NCBI GenBank assembly: GCA_947306745.1
Contig: CAMZHH010000001.1
Span: 104,776 to 168,775, forward strand
Length of the DNA stretch: 64,000 nt
Reading direction: 5' to 3'
DNA from: an uncultured Candidatus Saccharibacteria bacterium
GTDB lineage: Bacteria; Patescibacteriota; Saccharimonadia; Saccharimonadales; Saccharimonadaceae
Each line of letters opens with the position of its first letter. Position 1 is the first letter of the stretch. A program made the translations under genes and the position numbers. The notes below the pieces were generated by a model, which was given only the letters and a program-made list of their open reading frames with translations, did no database searches and was not told where the DNA came from. Positions 26,313 through 37,146 of this stretch are shown here, piece by piece.

Positions 26313-28256
26313 ATGAGCAGCCTCATTGAACTGCTACCAAAGGTAGTCAGTGAGGGGCGCAGAGAAGCGAATAGAATTTTGGACGGACTTTCTGCTGCGT
26401 CCCGTATTACTTTACAAACTAATGAACTTATTCAGCCGCACAAGGACCGCAGTCAGGCAGAAATCCTCAACGACGATATTGAATATGTTGACGATTGGAA
26501 GAATCGCCTAATCTATGGCGATAATTTATTAGTCATGCAAGCGCTTTTGGCTGGCGATCCAGCCTCCGGTCTACCTAGTATGCGCGGCAAAATTGATTTG
26601 ATTTATATTGATCCGCCATATGATAGCAAGGCGGATTATCGTACAAAAATAGAACTTCCAGGTGCGAATATAGATAGCAAACCAACCGTGCTTGAGCAGT
26701 TTGCTTATGCTGACACTTGGAGCGCAAATATTGACGGTGAAGACGTGAAGGGTACGGCTGCTTATTTGAAGTATATGTATCCGCGCTTGGTTCTGATGCG
26801 GGAATTACTGAGTGAACAAGGATCTTTATATTTTCACGTTGACTGGCATATTGGACATTACGTAAAAGTACTCTTGGACGATATTTTTAGCAAAGACAAT
26901 TTCATGAACGAAGTTGTGTGGCATTATGTCAGTGGAAATTCTCCCAGAACCAATTATGCCAAAAAGCATGACACGATTTTTCTATATTCGAAAAATAATA
27001 ACAGTAAGATCTTCAATATCCAGTACAGACCTAAGAAGGAAGGATGGGAGAAGAAGTACGACCAAGTAGACGAAAATGGGAATAGGTACAAATGGGTGAA
27101 TGGCAGAATGATATATCCAAATTCTGCGGAGACTCCGATTGACGATGTATGGGATATACCAATCGTTAATCCTATGGCTCAGGAGAAAGTCGACTACGGA
27201 ACCCAAAAACCAGAAGCTCTTCTAGAACGTATCATAAAGGCAAGTTCGAATCCAAACTCTATTGTCGCCGACTTCTTCGGCGGCTCCGGCACCACTGCGG
27301 CCGTCGCGGAAAAACTCGGTCGCAAATGGATTACTTCCGATATTGGTAAACCTGCCACTATGATTATGCGCAAACGCTTCATCGATAATGATGCTGGCGA
27401 ATTTCTATATCAATCCGTTGGCGATTACCAACGCGAGCAAATGAGCACCAACTTTGGTGCGCGTTTCCGTATTGGTGATTTAAATCAAATCGTCATTAAC
27501 TTGTATGGCGCTGTACCATTCCGCGAAGAAGATAATCCGCGCCGCAATTTAGGCAAAATTCCTCGCACAAAACGTCTTGTCTATGTCGCTTCGCCATCAG
27601 AATTAGTTTCAGCAAATACCATCAAACGAGCGCTTGATGAAATGAATACATTTCAGGGTGGCTGGGATAAAGTTGCATTACTTGGTTGGAATTTCCGTAG
27701 TGACCTTGGTGCATACTTGGAAACACTCGAAGAATACAAGAATGGTACGTTGACGATTGAGATTATCCCGCCAGATCTTCTCGACCAATTGAAGAGTAAA
27801 ACTACATTTAAGAAACTCAGCGACCAAGTTGCGGTCGACCCAGACGGCACGATTCATACGCCAGTTCGCTTCTCATCACTCCAGTATCTCACCATTAAAG
27901 ACCCAATCGTGAACGGCAACGAAATTACCGTAGAGCTAGATAACTATGTAATTTTATCTTCGGATTCTTTACCACTCGATTCCAAAAATAAAGATAAGAT
28001 GAATGAAGTTATCGCTCGCGATCCACTTGCGCTAATTGAATATTGGTCTATTGATACCGACTTCGATGGCAACGTATTCCGCAGTACTTGGCAGGATTAT
28101 CGTCAAAATACTAATAACGATAGTGACGCACTGCATGTTGTAAACAAAGTTACGCTTCCGCTCAATAATACAACTGGCCTTATTGCTATCAGGGCAGTAG
28201 ACGTCTTTGGCTTTGAAAGTGAAGTGGTTGAGGAGATTAACAAGTATGGAAATTGA
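26313..28256 (+). CDS. mod: Type III restriction-modification DNA methyltransferase (Mod)
   Basis: [30 protein letters not shown]. Confidence 0.9.
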   Translation: MSSLIELLPKVVSEGRREANRILDGLSAASRITLQTNELIQPHKDRSQAEILNDDIEYVDDWKNRLIYGDNLLVMQALLAGDPASGLPSMRGKIDLIYIDPPYDSKADYRTKIELPGANIDSKPTVLEQFAYADTWSANIDGEDVKGTAAYLKYMYPRLVLMRELLSEQGSLYFHVDWHIGHYVKVLLDDIFSKDNFMNEVVWHYVSGNSPRTNYAKKHDTIFLYSKNNNSKIFNIQYRPKKEGWEKKYDQVDENGNRYKWVNGRMIYPNSAETPIDDVWDIPIVNPMAQEKVDYGTQKPEALLERIIKASSNPNSIVADFFGGSGTTAAVAEKLGRKWITSDIGKPATMIMRKRFIDNDAGEFLYQSVGDYQREQMSTNFGARFRIGDLNQIVINLYGAVPFREEDNPRRNLGKIPRTKRLVYVASPSELVSANTIKRALDEMNTFQGGWDKVALLGWNFRSDLGAYLETLEEYKNGTLTIEIIPPDLLDQLKSKTTFKKLSDQVAVDPDGTIHTPVRFSSLQYLTIKDPIVNGNEITVELDNYVILSSDSLPLDSKNKDKMNEVIARDPLALIEYWSIDTDFDGNVFRSTWQDYRQNTNNDSDALHVVNKVTLPLNNTTGLIAIRAVDVFGFESEVVEEINKYGN

Positions 28257-31146
28257 CGAACAAAAACGCTACAAATACCCTCCACTAGCCTTTGCGAAGG
28301 CCGTAACGGAACGCGCCAAGGCGGCTTGGGAAGACGGCAGTTATATGGAGTCAGTTACGCCAACTACGCGCGCATTGCTAACTTATTGGTTTGACGATGC
28401 CTATGTAGACATGCGCGACCTGAACTTTCACATTGGTCAGCGTAACGCTATTATGAATATTATTTATATTCATGAGGTACTCAAAAAAGATAAAGTTGTT
28501 GATGTTTATAACGAAATCGCTCCGCAACTTCTATTAGAGCGTGGTGGTACAAAGTTGAGTGAACTCGGCGACGATATTTATTCATTCCCAAAGTATTGCG
28601 TCAAAATGGCAACCGGTACCGGCAAAACTTGGGTGCTTGAAGCCTTAATGATTTGGCAATACTTAAATGCCAAACATAACGAAGATGGTAACTATACTAA
28701 GAATTTCCTCGTTGTGGCGCCGGGCCTAATCGTCTATGAACGCTTGCTTGATGCATTCCTAGGTAAAATGAATGACGATGGCCAAACTCGTAATTTTGAA
28801 ACTTGTGATATTAAGAAATTCGAGAACCTATTTTTGCCAGAAGAATACCGTAATGAATTTTACGGTTTTTTGCAAAGTAGCGTAGCCGCCAAAACCGAAA
28901 TCGGTAGTAAAGTTACTGGTGATGGATTGATCGCGATTACGAACTTTCATTTGCTTATGGGCGCAGATGAGCAAGAAGACGAACCGGGCATTGACGACGG
29001 TTGGCGCTTGCCGGTCGCTCCGGGCGTTACAGCTGGAAATAGCCTAGATTCGTTAGATAATTCGCTCCGCGGCAAGAAGGAGCTCGAATTCCTGCATAAT
29101 CTCCCGGACCTTATGATGATTAACGACGAGGCTCATCACATTCACGACAATATAAAGGGTGGTGAAAAGGAAGAAGTCGAATGGCAAAAATCTTTGCGCT
29201 ATATCGCCGAAGGCAAAGCTAACCGTGCCATGCAATTAGATTTTTCCGCCACGCCATACAACCAAAAGGGCAAAGAAAAAGTTTATTTCCCGCACATTGT
29301 CGTAGATTTTGATTTAACTGACGCGATCCGTCGTGGTTTAGTGAAAACTTTGATGCTTTCCGAGCGTAAAGAATTAGCAACCGAAGCGTTAGATTTTAAA
29401 GCTGTGCGCAATGATCGCGGCGAAGTTGTTGACCTTTCTGATGGCCAACGCCAAATGCTTCGCGCAGGTCTTTCAAAACTAGCAAAACTCGAAGAAGAGT
29501 TTAAAGATGTAGATTCGACCAAAAGACCAAAGATGATGGTAGTTTGCGAAGATACAAACGTAGTTCCGCTAGTTGCAAATTTTCTAAAGCTTGAAGGTTT
29601 AAGCCAAGAAGAATTCATTGAAATTCATAGTAATAAGAAAGGCGAAGTTGGCGAAGAAGAATGGAATAATCTTCGAAATAAGCTATTTGCACTCGACCGT
29701 CATGAGAACCCGCGCGTAGTTATTTCCGTCTTAATGCTCCGGGAAGGTTTTGACGTTAATAATATCTGCGTTATCGTTCCGCTACGCAGTACAACTTCCG
29801 GAATTCTTCTAGAACAAACAATCGGTCGCGGCCTGCGTTTGATGTGGCGTGGAAATAAAGAAATCGACGAGCTCAAAAATGAGAACCGTCGCGCGATTAT
29901 GGTTGAGCATAAGGCGGCAACTAATTATTTCGATGTTTTATCAATTGTAGAGCATCCGGCATTTCGCGATTTTTACGACGAGTTAGTAAATGGCGGCTTA
30001 ATGGGCGTTGAAGACGGCGATGATGAACTTGGCGACGATGGCAAAAACATTAAGGGTGACTTAATTCCAGTCGGCCTAAAAGACGACTATATGGATTATG
30101 ACTTCCGTCTTCCGTTAATTATTAATGAGGCGGAATCTGTCATGAAAACTCCATCGTTGGACGTAACAAAATTGAAACCATTCGGGATGAGCTATGATGC
30201 GCTTATAAAGATGATTCCAGAACGCGAGCAGTGGATTGATCAGGAAGTACTCAGCGGTGTTAATGCTGGCTATTTTGAGGTGACATCCGGAGTATTTCGT
30301 TCTACTAGCTATAACGATTATCTAAGCCGTATCACGAATCATATCGTCGAAAAACTAAATACCGCCGACAGTCTTGGCCGTAGCCGTAAGGCGTTAGATT
30401 TTCCTATTCTGTCTATTAATAATGTTCAAATTGCCGCATTAATAGATAAATATATTCGCAAACAATTATTCGGGCGCGAAATTAATCCAGCCGAAGGAAA
30501 GAACTGGAAGGCGTTACTAATTACGGAAGTAATGAATCATATTATTGGGCAAATAGCTTCCGCTATCATCGCCTCGCAAGAAGAGGCAGAGAATGTGGGC
30601 GAGACGAATGTAGTCTTTACGCCATTCTCAAGCGTAAATAAAATCACTGTTCGCGAAAACTATAGTCTAGACTTAGCGAAATGTATCTATGAGAAATGTC
30701 CATTCCCGAGTAATAAGGGCCAATATGAGCGCGATTTTATGGAATTTTGCGACAAGGATGGCGAGGTGGATGCTCTATGCAAGGTGATTGAAAACCGCCA
30801 TACTTTTGCCCGTTTCCGCTATGTACGCGACGATGGCATGCCGGCAGAATATATCCCTGATTTTGTTGTGCGTATAGGCAGCGATAATTATCTAGTAGAG
30901 ACCAAATCTCAAGATCAAATATCGCACCAAAACGTCATCCGCAAAAAACGCGCAGCGCTTCGTTGGGTTGAAAGAATTAATGACTTACCGCTCGGTAAGC
31001 GTGAAGATATTACCTGGCATTACGTATTGCTGGGTGATGCGACATTCTACGAATGGAAGCGCAAAAACATGACAATTCGCGAATTGCTAGAGTTTGCTGA
31101 AATTCGCAATAATGATGAGTTAAACTATACGGGTAAATTATTCTAA
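28246..31146 (+). CDS. res: Type III restriction endonuclease/helicase subunit (Res)
   Basis: [20 protein letters not shown], helicase motifs, C-terminal nuclease-like [19 protein letters not shown]. Confidence 0.9.
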   Translation: MEIDEQKRYKYPPLAFAKAVTERAKAAWEDGSYMESVTPTTRALLTYWFDDAYVDMRDLNFHIGQRNAIMNIIYIHEVLKKDKVVDVYNEIAPQLLLERGGTKLSELGDDIYSFPKYCVKMATGTGKTWVLEALMIWQYLNAKHNEDGNYTKNFLVVAPGLIVYERLLDAFLGKMNDDGQTRNFETCDIKKFENLFLPEEYRNEFYGFLQSSVAAKTEIGSKVTGDGLIAITNFHLLMGADEQEDEPGIDDGWRLPVAPGVTAGNSLDSLDNSLRGKKELEFLHNLPDLMMINDEAHHIHDNIKGGEKEEVEWQKSLRYIAEGKANRAMQLDFSATPYNQKGKEKVYFPHIVVDFDLTDAIRRGLVKTLMLSERKELATEALDFKAVRNDRGEVVDLSDGQRQMLRAGLSKLAKLEEEFKDVDSTKRPKMMVVCEDTNVVPLVANFLKLEGLSQEEFIEIHSNKKGEVGEEEWNNLRNKLFALDRHENPRVVISVLMLREGFDVNNICVIVPLRSTTSGILLEQTIGRGLRLMWRGNKEIDELKNENRRAIMVEHKAATNYFDVLSIVEHPAFRDFYDELVNGGLMGVEDGDDELGDDGKNIKGDLIPVGLKDDYMDYDFRLPLIINEAESVMKTPSLDVTKLKPFGMSYDALIKMIPEREQWIDQEVLSGVNAGYFEVTSGVFRSTSYNDYLSRITNHIVEKLNTADSLGRSRKALDFPILSINNVQIAALIDKYIRKQLFGREINPAEGKNWKALLITEVMNHIIGQIASAIIASQEEAENVGETNVVFTPFSSVNKITVRENYSLDLAKCIYEKCPFPSNKGQYERDFMEFCDKDGEVDALCKVIENRHTFARFRYVRDDGMPAEYIPDFVVRIGSDNYLVETKSQDQISHQNVIRKKRAALRWVERINDLPLGKREDITWHYVLLGDATFYEWKRKNMTIRELLEFAEIRNNDELNYTGKLF

Positions 31147-31157
31147 GGATAATAAAA

Positions 31158-32012
31158 ATGCACATGCCGAAAGAAATAATGGATGAAGCAGATAAACAGT
31201 CGTCACGGTCTACTATTTCTAAGTACGAATCTTTAGATTATTCAAGGCAAGAAAACTACGAAAAACTTTGCGCTGAATACAGAGAGGCTATTGCTAATAA
31301 GCAACAGGATTTAGCGAATCGTCTATATGAGCTTATGAGGTATATTCAGAAGAAAAGAGTCTCAAAGCTTACTTTTAAATCAATACCAACCAGGCGTTCT
31401 TTTTGGAAATACGTAAAACGAATAGGTTATAAAGGCATTTTCTCGGCTGAAGGAGCATCTAGACATTTATCGATTAGTTTGGATGAATCGAACAAGCTAA
31501 TAAATGACGCCGTGGAAGCTAGGCTTATTTATAAGGATGGTCCGACTACATATAGAATACGCAATCCAAAGAAAATAAATGGAAACGACGTCCGCGCTTT
31601 TCTTGGCTGCGAAAAGATAAAAGAGCAAATACCGGCGTCAGTCACGAACCAGCCAAAAAGCTTCCGAAAGAAATATGAAGAAAATTATTATAAATTACTT
31701 GCCGCTTCCGGTAAGAGCAGTGATGAAATTCAAAAAGGAATCGATAAAGCGAATAGCGCTCGCGAGTTATTAGTCGCTAAAAATAAAGCCGCAAAAATAG
31801 CTAGTAAGAGAAGTGGTAAAAAGACTAACTGGAAGAATGATGCTAGAAAAATGCAAAACCAAAAACCGACAAGTCATTACTCATCAAGGCACGGCTCTAC
31901 ATCATTTAAAAAAGAAAGTATTGATCCAGACGATAAAGATAAGAACAAAAAAAGAAAGCTTCAACTTGGGGCCACAAAAAAATTTCTAGAGTTTTATGGT
32001 CTTGACGGATAG
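31158..32012 (+). CDS. Hypothetical basic protein, third gene of the R-M operon
   Basis: Begins 12 nt after res stop; possible winged-helix region and Lys-rich C-terminus. Confidence 0.65.
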   Translation: MHMPKEIMDEADKQSSRSTISKYESLDYSRQENYEKLCAEYREAIANKQQDLANRLYELMRYIQKKRVSKLTFKSIPTRRSFWKYVKRIGYKGIFSAEGASRHLSISLDESNKLINDAVEARLIYKDGPTTYRIRNPKKINGNDVRAFLGCEKIKEQIPASVTNQPKSFRKKYEENYYKLLAASGKSSDEIQKGIDKANSARELLVAKNKAAKIASKRSGKKTNWKNDARKMQNQKPTSHYSSRHGSTSFKKESIDPDDKDKNKKRKLQLGATKKFLEFYGLDG

Positions 32013-32055
32013 CCGTTGCTTGACAAACTCACATTCTTAGTTGTACCATTGTATT

Positions 32056-32427
32056 ATGCAAGTAATACAATTTAAATTCGATAATGAACGGCCAATCTAT
32101 TTGCAGTTGGTCGAACAGCTTCGAGTGGCCATTGTATCTGGGGCGTACGCGGCGGGCAGTCGACTCCCGTCCGTACGCGAACTTGCCGTGATGGCAAAAG
32201 TGAACCCCAATACCATGCAAAAGGCCCTAACCGAGCTCGAATCGGACCGGCTGATTTTTACCGAACGCACAAACGGTAAATTCGTTACGAACGACCAACG
32301 CTTACTCGACAAAATTAAAACCGAGCTAGCAAGCGACCTGGTGCAAAAATACACCAGCGACATGGCCAAAATTGGCATTACTTACGCGGATTCTATCAAA
32401 TATCTAAAACAACTAGGAGGGCAGTAG
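32056..32427 (+). CDS. GntR-family transcriptional regulator
   Basis: PIYLQLVEQLRVAIVSGAYAAGSRLPSVRELA; TTGACA...TACCAT-N6-ATG. Confidence 0.92.
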   Translation: MQVIQFKFDNERPIYLQLVEQLRVAIVSGAYAAGSRLPSVRELAVMAKVNPNTMQKALTELESDRLIFTERTNGKFVTNDQRLLDKIKTELASDLVQKYTSDMAKIGITYADSIKYLKQLGGQ

Positions 32428-33135
32428 ATGGCATTGCTTGAATGTAAACATCTATGCAAAAGCTTCGACCGGCGGGTCGTGCTAAACGATGTCAATCTCA
32501 AAATTGACAAAGGCAAAATCATTGGCCTATTGGGCAAAAATGGTGCAGGAAAGTCGACATTAATCAAACTTGTGAATGATTTATTGACGATAGATTCCGG
32601 CCAAATCCTCTTTAAGGGCAAACCGATTGGCGTAAAATCCAAGGCGCACATTTCGTATTTGCCAGAGCGCACTTATCTCGACAAAACGATGACCATTAAA
32701 CAAGCGTTCAAAATGTTTAGTGAGTTTTATGCAGATTTCGACCTTGAACGTGCGCACACTTTGCTCGCGGATCTCGACCTGACCGAAGATATGAAAATCG
32801 CCAAAATGAGCAAAGGCATGCAAGAAAAATTACAGCTTATTCTCGTGATGTCGCGCGACGCAGATTTGTATATTTTAGACGAGCCGCTCGGCGGTGTCGA
32901 CCCAGCCACGCGCGATCATATCCTCGACACGATTTTGTCCAACTTCAAAGAAGGTTCGAGCGTAATTATTTCCACGCATCTCATTTCCGACGTGGAACGC
33001 ATTTTGGACGACGTGATTTTTATCGACAAAGGCCAAATCGTTTTAACTGGTTCGGCCGATAAGCTCCGCGCCAAACACAAAGCATCCATTAACGATATTT
33101 TTAGGAGTATGTTCTATGCTAAGAAAACTCATTAA
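32428..33135 (+). CDS. ABC transporter ATP-binding protein
   Basis: GKNGAGKSTL, Walker B LYILDEPLGG. Confidence 0.93.
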   Translation: MALLECKHLCKSFDRRVVLNDVNLKIDKGKIIGLLGKNGAGKSTLIKLVNDLLTIDSGQILFKGKPIGVKSKAHISYLPERTYLDKTMTIKQAFKMFSEFYADFDLERAHTLLADLDLTEDMKIAKMSKGMQEKLQLILVMSRDADLYILDEPLGGVDPATRDHILDTILSNFKEGSSVIISTHLISDVERILDDVIFIDKGQIVLTGSADKLRAKHKASINDIFRSMFYAKKTH

Positions 33136-33895
33136 GTACGACCTACTATGGATGAATCGTACACTTATTATCTTTTATATCATTACGTTTGTCTTTGCAA
33201 TCCTCATGCGTCTCGGCGAGAATCTTACCGATTCCGTCATCGGTAGTCTTCTGCGTCACATCTTGCCAGGTTTCGTAATTGGTGCCATGATTAACGTTAT
33301 TATAAATGCCGCCATTCGTATTTGGGTGCGTTTTCGCCAAAATTGCTACAAAGATGAAGCATACCTCACTCATACGCTGCCAATTACTCGCGCTCAACTT
33401 TATGATAGCAAGGTTATTGCTGCGCTCATTTCAACTGTCATTGCGGTTGCTGTTGTTATTATGTGTTTCTTTGTTGCCTTCTGGAATAATGACATGTATG
33501 AATATTTTTGCTCTCTCGTTGAAAATGCTGATATGGGCTTCATCATTGGCGGCATTCTCATTACGGCTTTTCTCGAAATAATTTACGTTATTGCGGTTGG
33601 TCTTTTCAGTCTAATTGTCGGCCATCGTCGTAATAATAATCGAGTATTATGTTCCGTCATCATTGGCATGGTTCTTTACTTCGCCTTACAAGCGATTCTG
33701 CTTGCCGTCATTTATTGCATCGGTTTCTTTGATGATGGCATCAAAGCTATGTTTGAGAGTAGTCCAGAAAATGCCATCAGCCTCAATAACTATCGCACGC
33801 TCATTATTTCGGCTGATACCGTCTATCTTGTTCTTAATATTTGCCTCTATGCGCTCGGTAAACATTACTTCGAAAAAGGCGTCAACGTCGATTAA
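33116..33895 (+). CDS. ABC transporter permease
   Basis: ~6 TM; overlaps ATPase gene. Confidence 0.8.
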   Translation: MLRKLIKYDLLWMNRTLIIFYIITFVFAILMRLGENLTDSVIGSLLRHILPGFVIGAMINVIINAAIRIWVRFRQNCYKDEAYLTHTLPITRAQLYDSKVIAALISTVIAVAVVIMCFFVAFWNNDMYEYFCSLVENADMGFIIGGILITAFLEIIYVIAVGLFSLIVGHRRNNNRVLCSVIIGMVLYFALQAILLAVIYCIGFFDDGIKAMFESSPENAISLNNYRTLIISADTVYLVLNICLYALGKHYFEKGVNVD

Positions 33896-33956
33896 CGATT
33901 TGCCACCCACTCCACTTAGCTGTTAAAATATATCTAACAATTAAGTGGAGTATTTA

Positions 33957-34505
33957 ATGTCTAAGAATTTATCCGGCACCAAAACCGAAGCCAATTTGAA
34001 CGCCGCTTTTTCTGGCGAATCTCAGGCTCGCGTCAAATATCAGTTCTTTGCCAGCAAGGCTAAAAAAGAGGGCTACGAACAGATCGCAGAAATCTTCCAA
34101 GAGACCAGCGACAACGAAAAAGAGCATGCCAAAATATGGTACAAAGCTCTCCACGAAGATAACTCCGTGCCTGATACTATTTCCAATTTGAAAGAGGCTA
34201 TTGCCGGCGAGGAATACGAAGAGACTGAAATGTATGTCAAATTCGCCGCTGAAGCGCGCGAAGAAGGCTTCGAAGAAATCGCCAGACTCTTTGAAGAAGT
34301 TGGCAAAATCGAGGCCGAGCATGAAAAGCGCTATCGCAAGCTCCTCGAAAATATCGAGAAGGGCATGGTCTTCAAGTCTGACGGTGTCACGGTCTGGAAA
34401 TGCCGCAACTGTGGCTATATCCACATCGGCGAAAAGGCACCAGAGAAGTGCCCAGTCTGCTTCCATCCACAGAGCTATTTTGAAATTCGCGCCGAGAATT
34501 ATTAA
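33957..34505 (+). CDS. Rubrerythrin
   Basis: Ferritin-like ExxH motifs plus CRNCGYIH...CPVC rubredoxin domain; SD GTGGAG. Confidence 0.95.
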   Translation: MSKNLSGTKTEANLNAAFSGESQARVKYQFFASKAKKEGYEQIAEIFQETSDNEKEHAKIWYKALHEDNSVPDTISNLKEAIAGEEYEETEMYVKFAAEAREEGFEEIARLFEEVGKIEAEHEKRYRKLLENIEKGMVFKSDGVTVWKCRNCGYIHIGEKAPEKCPVCFHPQSYFEIRAENY

Positions 34506-34510
34506 TTATC

Positions 34511-35260
34511 ATGGCCGGTTTGTCTCAGTACAAGCGGCGCCAGGTTACGGCCGTCATCGTGGCGGCCGGCCTTTTTGTGCTTTTTCTAATTTTTAATCCG
34601 GCCGCATATCAATACATTACTTCGGAAGGCGGGTCCTTCATCGAAGATGTCACTAGTGTTCAAGCCAAAGATGAAACTAAGCCAGACTCCACGACTAAAG
34701 CCATCGACGTCTTGAATGCGCTCGCCGTACACGAGAAAAATACATCCGAGAAATACTATCGCAAACTCTTTTACGACGATTGGGGCCTCACTGCCTCTGG
34801 TTGCAATACGCGCGAAGCCATCCTTACGCGCGACCTAGAAGATAAACAAATGAACGGCTGTAAAGTACAATCGGGCACTCTGAATGATCCATATACGGGG
34901 CAGACCATCAACTTTCAGCGCGGTCAGGATACTTCTGCCGCTGTGCAAATCGATCATGTCGTAGCGCTCAGCAACGCATGGGCTACCGGCGCTTACCAAC
35001 TCGATGAAAAAACGCGCTATCAAATCAGCCAAGACCCGCTTAATTTGGTCGCAGTCGACGGCTTGGCTAATCAAGAAAAATCCGACCAGGACGCTTCTGA
35101 CTGGCTACCTAGCAATCAAGCTTTTCGGTGCCAATACGTCGCGCGCCAAATTTCCGTCAAATATAAATATCATCTCTGGGTGACGGCCGCCGAAAAAGTC
35201 GCCATGCAAAAAGTGCTCGCCACTTGTCCAAATGAACCTACTGTCGGCCTTGAGCAGTAA
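34511..35260 (+). CDS. Membrane-anchored/secreted HNH nuclease, DUF1524-like
   Basis: N-terminal TM; QIDHVVALSNAWATGA...DPLNLVAVDGLANQEKSDQDASDWLP. Confidence 0.8.
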   Translation: MAGLSQYKRRQVTAVIVAAGLFVLFLIFNPAAYQYITSEGGSFIEDVTSVQAKDETKPDSTTKAIDVLNALAVHEKNTSEKYYRKLFYDDWGLTASGCNTREAILTRDLEDKQMNGCKVQSGTLNDPYTGQTINFQRGQDTSAAVQIDHVVALSNAWATGAYQLDEKTRYQISQDPLNLVAVDGLANQEKSDQDASDWLPSNQAFRCQYVARQISVKYKYHLWVTAAEKVAMQKVLATCPNEPTVGLEQ

Positions 35261-35296
35261 TGTATAATTAAACCATAAACATTATAGGAGTAAAAA

Positions 35297-35644
35297 ATAA
35301 AAGCAGTACGCATTGATGGCTTAAAAGTCGAACTCGCTGACGTCGACTATGACTTAATCAGAAAAGAATACGAAAGCTATACTCAAAAGGGTAAGACTAA
35401 CAAAGCTTCCGCGCATAAAAAGTTGCTAGACAAGCTCGACGAAGCCAGAGCTAACGGCGCCACTATCGATGAGAATACTATCAAAGCTGCAGCCGAAGAA
35501 TTGATCAAGCAAACCAAGACCGAAATCGATGAGCATAAAGCTCAGATTAAAGCCCTAAAAGAGGAATGCTCAATCTTTGGCCGTTACACTACTTCCGACG
35601 AAGATGATTCTGCCTTCATCGTAGCGATGATGGGTTCATTGTAA
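35297..35644 (+). CDS. Hypothetical protein, probable ATA start
   Basis: TATAAT, SD AGGAG, then ATA AAA GCA GTA CGC (xKAVRIDGLKVELADVDYDL...) in frame with ORF 35423..35644; TAA two codons upstream. Confidence 0.6.
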   Translation: MKAVRIDGLKVELADVDYDLIRKEYESYTQKGKTNKASAHKKLLDKLDEARANGATIDENTIKAAAEELIKQTKTEIDEHKAQIKALKEECSIFGRYTTSDEDDSAFIVAMMGSL

Positions 35645-35648
35645 TCAA

Positions 35649-36539
35649 TTATTGTAATACTAGAAAATCTGTCACCTGGTAATTATCGCCAGCTACTTCG
35701 GCGGCCGCCAAAATTGCCGCGCCGCCACCATTTTCATTCAGGTATAATTCCGCCGCGAAGCGCATTTGCTCCAACTTTTTCTTATCAATCGCATCTAGGC
35801 CACCGCCAGCGCGACGGTATTTGACTTCCGTAAAACACAGTACGCCATTAAAGCGCGAAATCACATCAATCTCGCAAAACTTGTTCTTCCAGTTGCGCGC
35901 CACAATCTCGTGGCCCGATTCGACTAAGTAATCACAAACCGCATCTTCGCCACGGTCGCCTTTTTCGCGTGTACTACCGACATATTGCGCAATCGGCTTA
36001 AAGCTCTTGCGATGCTCTGGGCAAGGGCCGAGTTTTTCGAGCGCCGCTTTGTGCGCGGCTGTGCCGTAACCGACGTGTTTTTCGAAGCCATAGCCAGGAT
36101 ATTTCTTAGCCAACTGATACATATATTCATCACGCGCCACCTTTGCTACGATGGAGGCCGCTGACACTTCCGGCACGAGTAAGTCCGCCTTTTTGAGCAC
36201 CTGCACGTGGCTGGCTAGCGGCGTGTCGCGCAAAAAATTCACCGTGCCATCGATAATAATTTCATGAAAGGGCACCTTAATCTGTTTTACTGCAGCGCGC
36301 GCCGCCTTGCAGAGCGCCTGAGATAATCCAATTCGATCTAATTCCTCGGCTGATATCCAACCCAATCCTACCGCGGCTTGCTCGCGGATTATCGGCGCCA
36401 AAGCTTCGCGCTTTTTTGGAGTCAATTTCTTCGAGTCAGTCAGCCCCTCAATCTGTGCGTCGCCCAAAACGCACGCGCCAACAACAAGAGGCCCCGCCCA
36501 GGGACCTCTTCCTACTTCATCTATTCCTAAGATTGCCAA
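35649..36539 (-). CDS. rnhB: RNase HII fused to C-terminal YraN/UPF0102 nuclease-like domain
   Basis: LGIDEVGRGPWAGPLVVGA; C-terminal GEDAVCDYLVESGHEIVARNWKNKFCEIDVI; likely TTG start right after rplS stop. Confidence 0.92.
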   Translation of the reverse strand: MAILGIDEVGRGPWAGPLVVGACVLGDAQIEGLTDSKKLTPKKREALAPIIREQAAVGLGWISAEELDRIGLSQALCKAARAAVKQIKVPFHEIIIDGTVNFLRDTPLASHVQVLKKADLLVPEVSAASIVAKVARDEYMYQLAKKYPGYGFEKHVGYGTAAHKAALEKLGPCPEHRKSFKPIAQYVGSTREKGDRGEDAVCDYLVESGHEIVARNWKNKFCEIDVISRFNGVLCFTEVKYRRAGGGLDAIDKKKLEQMRFAAELYLNENGGGAAILAAAEVAGDNYQVTDFLVLQ

Positions 36540-36540
36540 A

Positions 36541-36978
36541 TTAGGCTTCTGCCTTTTCTTCTTCAGCTTCTGCAGCTGGAGCTTCTTCAACTTCTTCCTC
36601 TGGAAGAGCGTTGACTGCATGGCGATCGAAATCTTTCTGGGTAAGACGTGCAGACTTACCAGAGCGTTCGCGGAGGTAGCGCAAGTTGTTGCGGCGAACC
36701 TTACCACGGCGGACGATTTCAACCTTTTCTACGAGTGGGCTGTGCATCAAGAAGCTCTTCTCAACGCCAACACCGGAAGTAACCTTGCGGACTACGATGC
36801 GCTCAGTATGGGAATCTTTGCGGTCTACACGAATAACGGTACCTTCAAAGACCTGAATACGGAACTTATCACCTTCCTTAATCTTTTGCGAAACACGCAC
36901 GGTGTCGCCCGAACGCACGTCGATGACGGCTTTCTTCTTTTGGGCATCTCCCACCTTCTTCAATAACTCAAACGACAT
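36541..36978 (-). CDS. rplS: 50S ribosomal protein L19
   Basis: DTVRVSQKIKEGDKFRIQVFEGTVIR. Confidence 0.96.
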   Translation of the reverse strand: MSFELLKKVGDAQKKKAVIDVRSGDTVRVSQKIKEGDKFRIQVFEGTVIRVDRKDSHTERIVVRKVTSGVGVEKSFLMHSPLVEKVEIVRRGKVRRNNLRYLRERSGKSARLTQKDFDRHAVNALPEEEVEEAPAAEAEEEKAEA

Positions 36979-37146
36979 ATTTTTACCTTTTATATTTAAA
37001 ACTTGACTCATTTTAGCATATTTTTGCCCCTTTGAAAAGGGGTATAAGGTTAAAAAGCACGGATTAACTCAAAAACCATCCGCGATTCCACCCGGTCATA
37101 CTCAAAATATAGCATAAGCGTGTCAAAAAGTCAAGGGCAGGGCAGA

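Noticed and set aside
36619-36966. 115-aa plus-strand ORF over rplS
   Set aside because: Antisense shadow of ribosomal protein L19 gene.
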